Source of the DNA: Oceanotoga teriensis
GTDB taxonomy: Bacteria; Thermotogota; Thermotogae; Petrotogales; Petrotogaceae
Length of the DNA: 64,000 nucleotides
Reading direction: 5' to 3'
Assembly (NCBI RefSeq): GCF_003148465.1
Contig: NZ_QGGI01000005.1
Coordinates: 1 to 64,000, forward strand
The position numbers and the translations under genes are program-made. Below, piece by piece: positions 44,800-53,338 of this stretch (within the stretch, counting starts at the first letter, position 1; the number at the start of each line of letters is the position of its first letter). The notes under the pieces are model-generated. The model was not told where the DNA came from. It was given only the letters and a program-made list of their open reading frames with translations, and searched no databases.

Positions 44800-45496
44800 T
44801 ATATTTGTAGCTTTTGGTACTATTAGTAGAATTCCGGTCCCAACTGTAAAAAATGTAAATATTAAAAGGTCTGTAATTTATTTTCCATTGGTAGGAATAT
44901 TTGCAAGTTTTGTTTTGTGGTTATTTCAAATGATTTTCATCAATATATTCAATATAAATATAACCTTTATATTGAATATGATTTTATATTTCTATCTTTT
45001 TCAATACTTTCATTTTGATGGTATTTTAGATTTATTCGATGGATTTGGTGCTCAAATAAGAGATATTGAAGAAAGACGAAAAATACTTAAAGATTCAAGG
45101 ATTGGAGCTTTTTCTTTATTATATGGGATTTTTTATATAATATTATATATTTTTTTAATATTTCAAAATAAAGACTTTTGGTATATGATGCCAATTTTTT
45201 CAAGATTTTCTGTACCAGTTTTGTTATCTATCTCAAAACCAGCATTTGATGAAGGACTTGGAAAAATGTATTTTCCATTCAAAAAATTATATTTAATTCC
45301 TTCATTCTTAATAGTTTCAATAACAGCCTTTATCTCTTTGAAAATCTTTTTAATCGGTATCATATCTTCTATAATAAGTTCTTTTTTATTAAATATTATA
45401 TCGAATAAAAAAATCAATGGTATAAATGGTGATGTAATAGGAGCTAATATATGTTTAACTGAAATAATATTTCTTTTGATTATAAATATAAAATAA
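44789..45496 (+). CDS. cobS: Adenosylcobinamide-GDP ribazoletransferase (cobalamin synthase)
   Basis: The 235-residue membrane enzyme joins AdoCbi-GDP with alpha-ribazole (phosphate). CobS motifs are FGTISRIPVPT, YFHFDGILDLFDGFGAQ, ILKDSRIGAFSLLYG, and near the end INGDVIGANICLTEI. Six or so helices. It overlaps the CbiR-like gene by 11 nt. No corrin-ring genes are in the window, so the operon serves salvage or remodelling rather than de novo synthesis here. Confidence 0.93.
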   Translation: MLNDIFVAFGTISRIPVPTVKNVNIKRSVIYFPLVGIFASFVLWLFQMIFINIFNINITFILNMILYFYLFQYFHFDGILDLFDGFGAQIRDIEERRKILKDSRIGAFSLLYGIFYIILYIFLIFQNKDFWYMMPIFSRFSVPVLLSISKPAFDEGLGKMYFPFKKLYLIPSFLIVSITAFISLKIFLIGIISSIISSFLLNIISNKKINGINGDVIGANICLTEIIFLLIINIK

Positions 45497-45508
45497 GGAG
45501 AATTCAAT

Positions 45509-46030
45509 ATGATAATATTGGTAGGTTCAAAAAACCCAGTTAAAATAAATGCTTGTAACTTAGCTTTTAAAGAGTATTTTGAAGACTTTGAACTGAAAAG
45601 TTATGATATAGATTCTAAAGTTTCAGCCCAACCTTTAGAAGAAGAAACCTTTAAAGGGGCTTATAATAGAGCTTCACAACTAAAACAAAATTTTTTAGAT
45701 GGTGACTTTTTCATTGGTATAGAAGCTGGAATAAAAATAATGTTCAATAAACCTTTTTTATTCACCGTAGTTCATACAATAAATAAATTTGGAAAAGAAG
45801 GAATAGGAATATCCCCAATATATCAACTTCCAACTTTTATAATGAAAGACATAAAAAAAGGTGCTGAACTTGGAGATATAATGGAAGAAATTTCAAAAAT
45901 TGAAAATATAAAACAAAAGGGTGGTGCTATTGAATTTTTTTCAAAGGGGATTTTAACAAGGACTAAAATATACATACCTGCAATAATAAGTTCTTTGATA
46001 CCTATATTAAATGCCGATATATATCAATAA
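45509..46030 (+). CDS. Non-canonical NTP phosphatase, DUF84/YjjX family
   Basis: A 173-residue protein with the Maf/HAM1-like strand VGSKNPVKINACNLAF, then GAYNRASQLK, FFIGIEAGI, and GGAIEFFSKGILTRT, which match inosine/xanthosine triphosphatases of the YjjX type. AGGAG before ATG. Last gene of the transporter-cobamide operon. Its link to cobamides is unclear: it may clean up purine NTPs or simply be carried along. Confidence 0.82.
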   Translation: MIILVGSKNPVKINACNLAFKEYFEDFELKSYDIDSKVSAQPLEEETFKGAYNRASQLKQNFLDGDFFIGIEAGIKIMFNKPFLFTVVHTINKFGKEGIGISPIYQLPTFIMKDIKKGAELGDIMEEISKIENIKQKGGAIEFFSKGILTRTKIYIPAIISSLIPILNADIYQ

Positions 46031-46031
46031 A

Positions 46032-46055
46032 AAAAGGGGTTAATTAACCCCTTTT
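46032..46055. terminator. Shared bidirectional terminator
   Basis: aaaaggggttaa / ttaacccctttt, a perfect 24-base palindrome between two convergent genes. It begins right after one stop codon and overlaps the other. Confidence 0.9.
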
Positions 46056-47247
46056 AATTATTTTTTACAGCATCTGCCATAGCTTTGGCGAGTTCATCGA
46101 GTTTCTTTAAATCATCTTCCTTCGCAGATAATTTAGCTTCCACAGATTCATTTACTATAGGCCATTTAAAGTTTTCAGCATATTTTTCTATAGTGGAAAC
46201 TCCACCTCCACTCCAACCATATGTTCCAAATATTCCTAATACACGATTTTTTAAACCTGTATGAGATATCCATTGTACTATCTCTTCCATTGGTGGAAAT
46301 AATCCTGTATTATAAGTACAACTTCCAAGCATTACGCCTTTAAATCTCCATATTTCATTTATAATATGTGAAAGATGAGTTTTAGAAGCATTTATTACTT
46401 TTATATTTTTTATACCTTGTTCAGCTATTTTTCTTGCCAAATGATCTGCCATCTTTTCAGTATTACCATACATGGAACCATATATTATAACAACGCCTTC
46501 TTCTGATTCATATTTACTCCATCTATCATATTTTTCTATTATTCTTTCAGGATGTTTTCTCCAAACTGGCCCATGTGTTGCCGCTATTATTTTTATATCG
46601 ACATCTGACAACTTTTTTAAAGCTCTTTGCACCATAGGAGAATATTTACCAACTATATTTGAATAGTATCTTCTTATTTCATCTTCAAAAAAATCCAAAT
46701 TAACCTCATCATCAAATATTCCACCATCAAGACTTCCAAATCCTCCAAAAGCATCTCCTGTGAACAAAATCTTACTCTTTGTTTCATATGTCATCATAGT
46801 TTCTGGCCAGTGAACCATTGGTGTCATATAAAATTTTAATTTATGTTCTCCGAGATCTATTTCATCTCCATCTTTTACTTCATATAAATTCTTTTGTATA
46901 CCATATAAATCATTCAAAAATTCAAATGTTTTTTTATTTCCAATTATTTTCATATTAGGAAATTCTTCAAGTATTTCCTGTATAGATCCTGAATGATCTG
47001 GTTCCATATGATTTATTACAAGATAATCTATATCTTCACCATTTAAAAGATTTCTAATTTTTTCAATGAAAACACTGAATTTGTTTATTTTTACAGTATC
47101 CACTAAAACATTTTTTTTGTCTCTTATAATATAAGAATTATATGAAACTCCTTTATCCAAAGGCCATAAATTTTCAAATATAGCCGTTTCTCTATCATTA
47201 ACACCAACATAAAAAATATCTTCAGTTATATTTATGAATCCATTCAC
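46054..47247 (-). CDS. A-type flavodiiron protein (FprA)
   Basis: Reduces O2 (or NO) to water using electrons from rubredoxin or NADH:rubredoxin reductase, protecting an anaerobe. N-terminal metallo-beta-lactamase domain with the di-iron motif NHMEPDHSG, HW, GDAFGGFG, and ATHGPVW, then a flavodoxin domain (about 253-397) with IYGSMYGNTEKMA. The 397 residues are the normal class A length. GTG start 8 nt after GGGGG. It has no rubredoxin gene beside it. Confidence 0.93.
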   Translation of the reverse strand: MNGFINITEDIFYVGVNDRETAIFENLWPLDKGVSYNSYIIRDKKNVLVDTVKINKFSVFIEKIRNLLNGEDIDYLVINHMEPDHSGSIQEILEEFPNMKIIGNKKTFEFLNDLYGIQKNLYEVKDGDEIDLGEHKLKFYMTPMVHWPETMMTYETKSKILFTGDAFGGFGSLDGGIFDDEVNLDFFEDEIRRYYSNIVGKYSPMVQRALKKLSDVDIKIIAATHGPVWRKHPERIIEKYDRWSKYESEEGVVIIYGSMYGNTEKMADHLARKIAEQGIKNIKVINASKTHLSHIINEIWRFKGVMLGSCTYNTGLFPPMEEIVQWISHTGLKNRVLGIFGTYGWSGGGVSTIEKYAENFKWPIVNESVEAKLSAKEDDLKKLDELAKAMADAVKNN

Positions 47248-47333
47248 AAATAATACCCCCTTTAGTCGATTGTTTGAGTCGTATTTAATTATACCATAAA
47301 AATTGTTCCCTTTTAATTAAATAAATTCAAAAC

Positions 47334-47948
47334 TTAAATTAATGTTTTTATATTTTCAACAATATCATTAACAAGTTTAGGTTTTTCAATTATATCAAAT
47401 TCATTTCCATCAACTATATAAATAGGTGATTGATCATAATCATTTATCCAATTATTATATAAATCATTTAATTGTTCCCAATATTCAATTGGTGTCTGAA
47501 TCTCCATTTGTCTACCACGTTTATTTATACGTTTTAAAATTGTTTTTACATCTGTTTTTATGTAAATTAGTAGATCTGGTTTCTTTAAATATTGCAACAT
47601 AGTATCAAATATTTGCTTATATGAATCATATTCGGGTTTGCTCATTTTATTGTTCATATAGAGATTTTTTGCAAATATTTCAGAGTCTTCATAAATAGAT
47701 CTATCGAGTACAGCATTAACTTCTTTATCTATTATATCTTTTATACTTTTAAATCTATGAAATAAAAAATATGTTTGTAAATGATATGACCATCTTTTTT
47801 GATTATAATAAAAATCTTCAAGAAATGGATTATCCACAACAGATTCATAATATGGTTTAAATTCTATTTTATTGGAAATTATATTTGTAAATGTAGATTT
47901 TCCTGCACCTACATTTCCAGCAAAGACGATCATTTTATTTTTTTTCAT
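47334..47948 (-). CDS. Deoxynucleoside kinase (dAK/dCK-like)
   Basis: Phosphorylates deoxynucleosides for salvage. P-loop GNVGAGKST (11-19), substrate-binding ESVVDNPFLEDFY, the ERS/DRS motif VLDRSIYEDSEIFAKN, and the LID region RINKRGRQME. 204 residues, similar to the Bacillus Dck. It overlaps its paralogue by 14 nt, and together they probably cover complementary bases (inference). Confidence 0.87.
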   Translation of the reverse strand: MKKNKMIVFAGNVGAGKSTFTNIISNKIEFKPYYESVVDNPFLEDFYYNQKRWSYHLQTYFLFHRFKSIKDIIDKEVNAVLDRSIYEDSEIFAKNLYMNNKMSKPEYDSYKQIFDTMLQYLKKPDLLIYIKTDVKTILKRINKRGRQMEIQTPIEYWEQLNDLYNNWINDYDQSPIYIVDGNEFDIIEKPKLVNDIVENIKTLI

Positions 47949-48531
47949 CTATTTTCACCTCTATTATTTTTATAAGTCTTTCAAAATCTTCATTATTAAA
48001 AACATCAAATTTATCTCCATCCAAAATTATACAGTTTTTAATTTTTTTAAAAGTTTTTTTATAAGCTTCATCGACTTTTTTTAAATATTCAATATCTATT
48101 TTATTTTCAAACTCTCTTTTTCTGCTTTTTATTCTTTTAACAACTGTTTCAACAGAAGTGTCTATATATATTATTAAATCTGATTTTTCAAGATTTTCTG
48201 TGAGAATATCATATATTTTATAAAATTTTAATTTTTCTATTTCATTTTTTATAGTGATATTTGAAAAAATTTTATTTTTAATCATATCATAATCACTTAT
48301 AATTAAAGAACTTTCTGACATGGAATTATATTGTTTATATCTGGATACAAGAAAAAACATTTCAGTTTGAAATCCAACATCTTCATTTCTATATAATAAA
48401 GGTAAATAAGGATTATTTTCAAACTCTTCTAATATCAATTCATCTGCTTTAAATTCTTTAAATAGAGCATTTGCTAATGTTGTTTTTCCACTACCTATAT
48501 TTCCTTCTATATTTATTCTTATTTTATTCAT
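47935..48531 (-). CDS. Deoxynucleoside kinase (dGK-like)
   Basis: Paralogue of the next gene: P-loop GNIGSGKTT, EEFENNPYLPLLY, SDYDMIKNKIFS in place of the DRS box, and RIKSRKREFE as LID. The divergent DYD box resembles deoxyguanosine kinases. ATG at 48531 has TAGGAGTG upstream; the longer frame to 48558 lacks a ribosome binding site. Promoter presumably in 48532-48700, where nothing distinct is visible. Confidence 0.84.
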   Translation of the reverse strand: MNKIRINIEGNIGSGKTTLANALFKEFKADELILEEFENNPYLPLLYRNEDVGFQTEMFFLVSRYKQYNSMSESSLIISDYDMIKNKIFSNITIKNEIEKLKFYKIYDILTENLEKSDLIIYIDTSVETVVKRIKSRKREFENKIDIEYLKKVDEAYKKTFKKIKNCIILDGDKFDVFNNEDFERLIKIIEVKIDEKK

Positions 48532-48720
48532 AAGAATCACTCCTAAGTATTTTCTCAATATATTGTACCATAATACATTTTTTTGTCAATAAACATACAA
48601 CAAATATTTATAATACCCCGTAATAGTATTTTTATTTTTTATTATCTGAAAATACAAAATAATATGTTAAAATTTAAATGTATTTATTATTAAAAAATTA
48701 ATTAAATGGAGGAGATAAAT

Positions 48721-49710
48721 TTGAAATTATCTATAATAGGACTTGGTAGAATGGGATATAATATGGCAATTAGATTACTAGAAGACGGCCATGAAGTTTT
48801 TGTATACAATAGAACTTCAGAAAAATCTGAAACTCTAAAGGAATACGGAGCAAAAGTTATTTATGATTTAAAAACAATTAAAAATGTTTTATCTACACCA
48901 AGAGTAGTTTGGTCAATGCTTCCAGCTGGAGATATAACTGAAAAAAACATTGAAATACTTTCAGAAATATTGGATGAAGAAGATATAATAATAGATGGAG
49001 CTAATACTAATTATAAAGATGATATTAAAAGATTTAATACCTTAAAAAATAAAGGTATTAATTATATAGATGCAGGTGTTTCTGGAGGAGTATGGGGATT
49101 GAAAGAAGGCTACTGTACAATGGTTGGGGGAGATGAAAAAATATTTGAATATATAGAACCTATAATAAAGTCTTTAGCTCCAAATAATGGGTATATGTAT
49201 TGTGGTTCTACAGGAGCAGGTCATTATGTCAAAATGATACACAATGGTATAGAATATGGATTGATGGAAGCTTATGCAGAAGGTTTTGAACTTTTAAAAG
49301 CTTCAAAATATGGTGAAAATTTAAATCTTTCAGATATATCAAAAATGTGGAATAATGGAAGTGTTATAAGATCTTGGTTATTAGAATTGCTTGAAATAGC
49401 TTTTAAAGATGATTCTTCTCTCAAAGATATTCAAGGTTATGTTGAAGATTCTGGAGAAGCACGTTGGACTGTAAATGAAGCAATAGATAATGGTGTTTCT
49501 GTTCCAATAATATCAGCTTCTTTATTTAAACGTTTTCAATCAAGACAAAAAGATGTTTTTTCTGATAAAGTAGTAGCTGCTTTGAGAAATCAATTTGGTG
49601 GTCATGCACTTTATAAAAAAGATAGGAATATCAAAAAAACTTCTACCGGTGCCGGTAAAGTTGAATCAGCTAATCCAGATAAGAGGGATTTCTATGGAAA
49701 AAATAAATAA
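48721..49710 (+). CDS. 6-phosphogluconate dehydrogenase, decarboxylating (GndA/YqeC type)
   Basis: Converts 6-phosphogluconate to ribulose 5-phosphate. The 329-residue short form has GLGRMGYNMAIRLLEDGHEV (nucleotide loop), IDGANTNYKDD, DAGVSGGVWGLKEGYCTMVGG, GAGHYVKMIHNGIEYG, and the end ALRNQFGGHAL. TTG at 48721 is 7 nt after GGAGGA; the ATG at 48706 overlaps that site. First gene of gnd-zwf-pgl, so the whole oxidative pentose phosphate branch is in one operon. Confidence 0.92.
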   Translation: MKLSIIGLGRMGYNMAIRLLEDGHEVFVYNRTSEKSETLKEYGAKVIYDLKTIKNVLSTPRVVWSMLPAGDITEKNIEILSEILDEEDIIIDGANTNYKDDIKRFNTLKNKGINYIDAGVSGGVWGLKEGYCTMVGGDEKIFEYIEPIIKSLAPNNGYMYCGSTGAGHYVKMIHNGIEYGLMEAYAEGFELLKASKYGENLNLSDISKMWNNGSVIRSWLLELLEIAFKDDSSLKDIQGYVEDSGEARWTVNEAIDNGVSVPIISASLFKRFQSRQKDVFSDKVVAALRNQFGGHALYKKDRNIKKTSTGAGKVESANPDKRDFYGKNK

Positions 49711-51208
49711 AAAAATAATAAGCCAAAGTAATAGTTGTGAAGAAATAAAAGCTGATAAATCATCAATAATAATATTTGGTGCTTCAGGTGATTTAACTTC
49801 AAGAAAGTTAATTCCGGCAATATTTAAACTTTTTAAAAGAAATCTTTTATCAGAAAATTTTTATGTTTTAGGTGTTGCAAGAACTCAAATGAATGATCAA
49901 AATTTTAGAGATAAAACAAAAAATATTATTTCAAATCTTTGCAAAGATGAAAAAATAATAAATAGATTTTTAAAAATAATATATTATCAAAATGGACAAT
50001 ATAATGATATTAATCTTTATAAAATACTAAATGATAAGATTAAATATTTGGATGATAAATACAAAACAAATGGAAATAATTTATTTTATTTTGCAACTCC
50101 ACCAGATATACATTCAATAATAATAAAAAAATTAGGTGAAGTTGGTTTAAATGATCAAAAAAATAATTTCAAAAGAGTTATAATTGAAAAACCTTTTGGT
50201 AGTGATTTAAATTCTTCTAACTCTTTAGATGATGAACTTCATAAGTATTTAGAAGAACAGCAAATATATAGAATCGACCATTATCTTGGAAAAGAAACAG
50301 TTCAAAACATTATGATGTTAAGATTTGCGAATATAATATTTGAACCTATATGGAATTATAAATATATAGATAATATTCAAATAACAGTATCAGAATCCCT
50401 TGGTATTGGTCATAGAGCTGGATACTTTGAAAATGCAGGTCTTTTAAGAGATATGTTTCAAAATCATATGCTTCAACTTTTGACTCTTGTCGCAATGGAG
50501 CCTCCAGCATCCTTAGAACCTGTAAGCGTTAGAAATGAAAAAGTTAAACTTTTAAAATCTATAAGACCTTTTAACAATAAAAACATAGATGATAATCTTG
50601 TCAGAGGACAATATATTTCCTCCAAAATCGATGATGAAATAGTTCCAGGGTATAGAGAAGAAAAAAATGTAGCCAAGAATTCTTGCACTGAAACATATGT
50701 AGCTGGAAAATTTTTTATAGATAATTGGCGTTGGAGTGGAGTTCCATTTTATCTTAGATCCGGCAAAAGACTTAAAAAAAAATTAAGTCAAATTGCAATA
50801 ATATTTAAAGATGTTCCACATTCCATTTTTTCACATGATTTTATAAATTTAGAACAAAATTCTTTAATTTTAAATGTACAACCAGATGAAGGATTTTCTC
50901 TTTATATACAGGCAAAACAACCTGGTTCTAAATTATGTTTAAACACTTTAAATATGGATTTTAAATATAAGAATCATTTTGATTTTGATCCACCAGAAGC
51001 TTATGAAAGATTAATTTTAGATGCTTTAATAGGTGATCAAACTTTATTTGTAAGAAGCGATGCTATGAAAATATCTTGGGAACTTTTAGAACCCATAATT
51101 AATAAATGGAAAAAAGAAAATACTTTGAATTTTTATGAAGCAGGAACATGGGGGCCTAAAGAGAGTAGTAGATTATTTAAAAATGGTACATGGTATCCAT
51201 TGAGGTGA
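49694..51208 (+). CDS. zwf: Glucose-6-phosphate 1-dehydrogenase
   Basis: About 504 residues: GASGDLTSRKLIPAIFKLF (NADP loop), EKPFGSDL, the active-site RIDHYLGKETVQN, GRAGYFENAGLLRDMFQNHMLQ-type stretch (HRAGYF...LQ), and YLRSGKRLKKKLSQIAI. It oxidises glucose 6-phosphate to the lactone that Pgl hydrolyses. ATG at 49694 overlaps the end of gnd by 17 nt and follows AAGAGGGA, so translation is coupled. The longer open frame back to 49595 lies inside gnd and is not the start. Confidence 0.95.
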   Translation: MEKINKKIISQSNSCEEIKADKSSIIIFGASGDLTSRKLIPAIFKLFKRNLLSENFYVLGVARTQMNDQNFRDKTKNIISNLCKDEKIINRFLKIIYYQNGQYNDINLYKILNDKIKYLDDKYKTNGNNLFYFATPPDIHSIIIKKLGEVGLNDQKNNFKRVIIEKPFGSDLNSSNSLDDELHKYLEEQQIYRIDHYLGKETVQNIMMLRFANIIFEPIWNYKYIDNIQITVSESLGIGHRAGYFENAGLLRDMFQNHMLQLLTLVAMEPPASLEPVSVRNEKVKLLKSIRPFNNKNIDDNLVRGQYISSKIDDEIVPGYREEKNVAKNSCTETYVAGKFFIDNWRWSGVPFYLRSGKRLKKKLSQIAIIFKDVPHSIFSHDFINLEQNSLILNVQPDEGFSLYIQAKQPGSKLCLNTLNMDFKYKNHFDFDPPEAYERLILDALIGDQTLFVRSDAMKISWELLEPIINKWKKENTLNFYEAGTWGPKESSRLFKNGTWYPLR

Positions 51209-51212
51209 TTTT

Positions 51213-51899
51213 ATGAAAATTTATTTGTTTAAAAATGAAGATGAAATGGCTAATAGATCTGCAAAATTATTCTATGAAGAATATTTAAAAAATAGTAATT
51301 CTTTTAAAGTAATGCTTTCAGGAGGATCTACTCCAATAAATATGTATAAAATAATAATATCTGAATATAAAGATAAAATAAACTGGGAAAATGTTTTAAT
51401 ATTTTTTGGCGATGAACGATTTATTTCTGAAAATTCTTCAAATAACAATTATAAAAATACTTATGAAAATTTTTTAAAACATATTCCAATACCAAAGTCA
51501 AACATATTTAAAATAAGAACAGATATTCCAATAGAAAAATCTATAATAGATTATGAAAATAAAATTATAACAAAAACTAAAAATTATAAATTTAATTTAA
51601 TATATTTAGGTATAGGAAATGATGGTCACACAGCTTCTTTATTTCCAGATGAGTTAAAGAAAAAAGGATTTATCATATACACAGAAAAAGAACATGGAAA
51701 TCCTCCATTAAAAAGAATCTCTGTCAACTTTGATTTAATAGAAAAAGCTGACAAAATTATTTTTATGTCAAATTATAAAAAAAAGGAAAAAGTTTTAAAT
51801 CAAATAATAGAAAATTTTGAAACAGTAAAAAATAAATATCCTACAACATCATTAAAAAATCAAAATATTTATTATTTAATTGCAAAAGACGGATATTAA
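51213..51899 (+). CDS. pgl: 6-phosphogluconolactonase
   Basis: The 228 residues show SGGSTPINMYK, VLIFFGDERFISENSSNNNY, LIYLGIGNDGHTASLFP, and RISVNFDLIEKADKIIFM, the glucosamine-6-phosphate isomerase/Pgl fold with the lactonase-specific GNDGH. ATG 6 nt after GAGGTG and 4 nt after zwf. Completes the oxidative branch. Confidence 0.94.
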   Translation: MKIYLFKNEDEMANRSAKLFYEEYLKNSNSFKVMLSGGSTPINMYKIIISEYKDKINWENVLIFFGDERFISENSSNNNYKNTYENFLKHIPIPKSNIFKIRTDIPIEKSIIDYENKIITKTKNYKFNLIYLGIGNDGHTASLFPDELKKKGFIIYTEKEHGNPPLKRISVNFDLIEKADKIIFMSNYKKKEKVLNQIIENFETVKNKYPTTSLKNQNIYYLIAKDGY

Positions 51900-51913
51900 A
51901 ATATCCGTCTTTT
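51884..51913. terminator. Shared terminator of pgl and the encapsulin operon
   Basis: aaaagacggatat-taaa-atatccgtctttt, a perfect 13-bp stem whose loop contains the pgl stop codon. The convergent encapsulin gene ends 15 nt away. Confidence 0.88.
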
Positions 51914-51927
51914 ATAAATTAAAAATA

Positions 51928-52713
51928 TCATTCAAATTTTACTATTATATCTGGATCTAAGATTCTAAATGTGAAAGACTCCATAATAAAAAATTTTATC
52001 TTATCTTCTGTACAATTATGATATCCTATAGAAAAATCTTGTCCAACAATTAATTCTATGTCTTCATGTTTTAATGGCATTAAAATAGCTCCATCTAAAA
52101 CATGGGACAAAATTATTTTTGTTCCTAAAGATTCTTCTATTTTCTTTTTTAATGGATAATTATCAGAAAATTTATTTATTTTTTTCCAATTATCTGGTCC
52201 AACAATTAAAACTAAATCAGATTTAACATATGAACTTCTCAATTCAAGAATTCCTTTTGCAAGTGATTCCATAATTTCAGATGATGAGTTACCAAATTCA
52301 ATTTTATTTGAAGATGTTTGAATTATACCTTTTATATTTGCTTGCGATAAAGAATTATAAATGGCATTTTCTTCAAAAAGAGCCGCTCTTTTAACAGCAT
52401 CTTCCAATGGTGAAAAATCTATATCTTTAGCTCCTCTAAATATGTTATCTAATTCCCATCTGTTCAATTCAAAATCTATTCTTTGTTCAACTAAAGGTTT
52501 TACTTTATATATACCGAAATTAACTCCTTCTTTACTTTCTTCAACTGCAATTCTTCCTTCTGATAAAACATTATAATCAATTCCAAAAGGACCTATGAAG
52601 TTAACTACTTTTCTGGCAGATAAATACGAATTAAAAACATCTTTAGCTCTTTCGTCTATTTCTGACCAAATTTCTTTTGAAATTGGAGCTAAATCTCTTT
52701 TAAATATACTCAT
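51928..52713 (-). CDS. Encapsulin shell protein (family 1)
   Basis: HK97-fold protein that self-assembles into a nanocompartment. The 261 residues align with T. maritima encapsulin from start (RDLAPISKEIWSEID) through FIGPFGIDY, EQRIDFELNRWELDNIFRGAKD, AALFEENAIYNSL, VGPDNWKKI, and the ending RILDPDIIV. It is 21 nt after a ferritin-like cargo gene, so the shell probably stores iron. GGGGGAG upstream. The small shell protein without insertions is consistent with a T=1 particle, but size cannot be read from sequence. Confidence 0.94.
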   Translation of the reverse strand: MSIFKRDLAPISKEIWSEIDERAKDVFNSYLSARKVVNFIGPFGIDYNVLSEGRIAVEESKEGVNFGIYKVKPLVEQRIDFELNRWELDNIFRGAKDIDFSPLEDAVKRAALFEENAIYNSLSQANIKGIIQTSSNKIEFGNSSSEIMESLAKGILELRSSYVKSDLVLIVGPDNWKKINKFSDNYPLKKKIEESLGTKIILSHVLDGAILMPLKHEDIELIVGQDFSIGYHNCTEDKIKFFIMESFTFRILDPDIIVKFE

Positions 52714-52734
52714 AAATTTAAACTCCCCCTCTTT

Positions 52735-53082
52735 TTATTTATTCATGTCTTTTATTCCTAAAGATTCATCTTTTGAATCTTCACTTTTTTCAATTTCTTC
52801 TTCCAAATCTGTTATATTTCCCTCTTTAAAAAGGTATGTTTTCATTTCTTCATCCCAACCATCCATATTTCTTCTAAGCCATTCAAGTGTCATAACAGCA
52901 TGTTCTATTTCTTCATCTCTATTATGAGCCATAATAGATTTTAATTCTTCATTTTCTGCGAGGGCAACTCTTTGATTATACCAATCAACTGCCTCTATTT
53001 CTTCTTTTAAACTATTCAAAGCTCTTGTTAAATCTCTTGTTCTTTGATCTAAAGCATCATATGATTCATGATAATCTCCCAT
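52735..53082 (-). CDS. Encapsulated ferritin-like protein (EncFtn) with cargo-loading peptide
   Basis: A 115-residue two-helix EncFtn. Iron ligands on the helix pair: Glu near 28 (EEIEAVDWYNQR) and E58-x2-H61 (RDEEIEHAVMTLEW). The acidic linker leads to the C-terminal SLGIKDMNK (107-115), which resembles the SLGI/SLR-type loading peptide that docks to the shell interior. It oxidises Fe(II) at the dimer interface for mineralisation inside the encapsulin. First gene of the two-gene operon. A hairpin overlaps its ribosome binding site (GGAGG at 53088-53092). Confidence 0.9.
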   Translation of the reverse strand: MGDYHESYDALDQRTRDLTRALNSLKEEIEAVDWYNQRVALAENEELKSIMAHNRDEEIEHAVMTLEWLRRNMDGWDEEMKTYLFKEGNITDLEEEIEKSEDSKDESLGIKDMNK

Positions 53083-53087
53083 ATTTT

Positions 53088-53104
53088 CCTCCGGAAAATC
53101 CGGA
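53088..53104 (-). promoter_or_regulatory. Hairpin overlapping the EncFtn ribosome binding site
   Basis: tccgga (53090-53095) and tccgga (53099-53104) can pair across a 3-nt loop. On the minus strand the 3' arm shares three bases with the GGAGG that precedes the EncFtn start. When folded, the ribosome binding site is partly hidden, so this may control translation. Confidence 0.5.
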
Positions 53105-53148
53105 TTATCACCTACCTTTAAATAAAATATTAGTTTGTTCTAAGTACC

Positions 53149-53157
53149 ATTATAACA
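53149..53157 (-). promoter_or_regulatory. Extended -10 promoter of the encapsulin operon
   Basis: On the minus strand TG-T-TATAAT (TATAAT at 53149-53154, TG at 53156-53157) forms an extended -10 element with no clear -35. It lies about 60 nt before the EncFtn start, so the leader would include the hairpin at 53090-53104. Confidence 0.5.
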
Positions 53158-53277
53158 TTTTTTCTTTATATATTTTTAAACATAAAGTAAAACACCCTTT
53201 TAAAAATTAATATTATACAATTTTAAGAAAAAATCAAAAAAAATATTGTATAATAATATATGAAATATATTTTTCTA

Positions 53278-53299
53278 TAGTATTAATAATGTAATACTA
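53278..53299. repeat. 8-bp inverted repeat in the divergent promoter region
   Basis: tagtatta-N6-taatacta, a perfect dyad located 24 nt downstream of a plus-strand TATAAT (53249-53254) and 40 nt before the unknown gene at 53339. It fits an operator; it lacks a T tract, so it is not a terminator. Confidence 0.45.
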
Positions 53300-53338
53300 T
53301 TTATAAAAATATTAATATAATTATACAGGGGGACTATT

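Noticed and set aside
49595-49693. N-terminal extension of zwf
   Set aside because: This part lies within gnd in another frame. The ATG at 49694 has AAGAGGGA upstream and matches the family start length.
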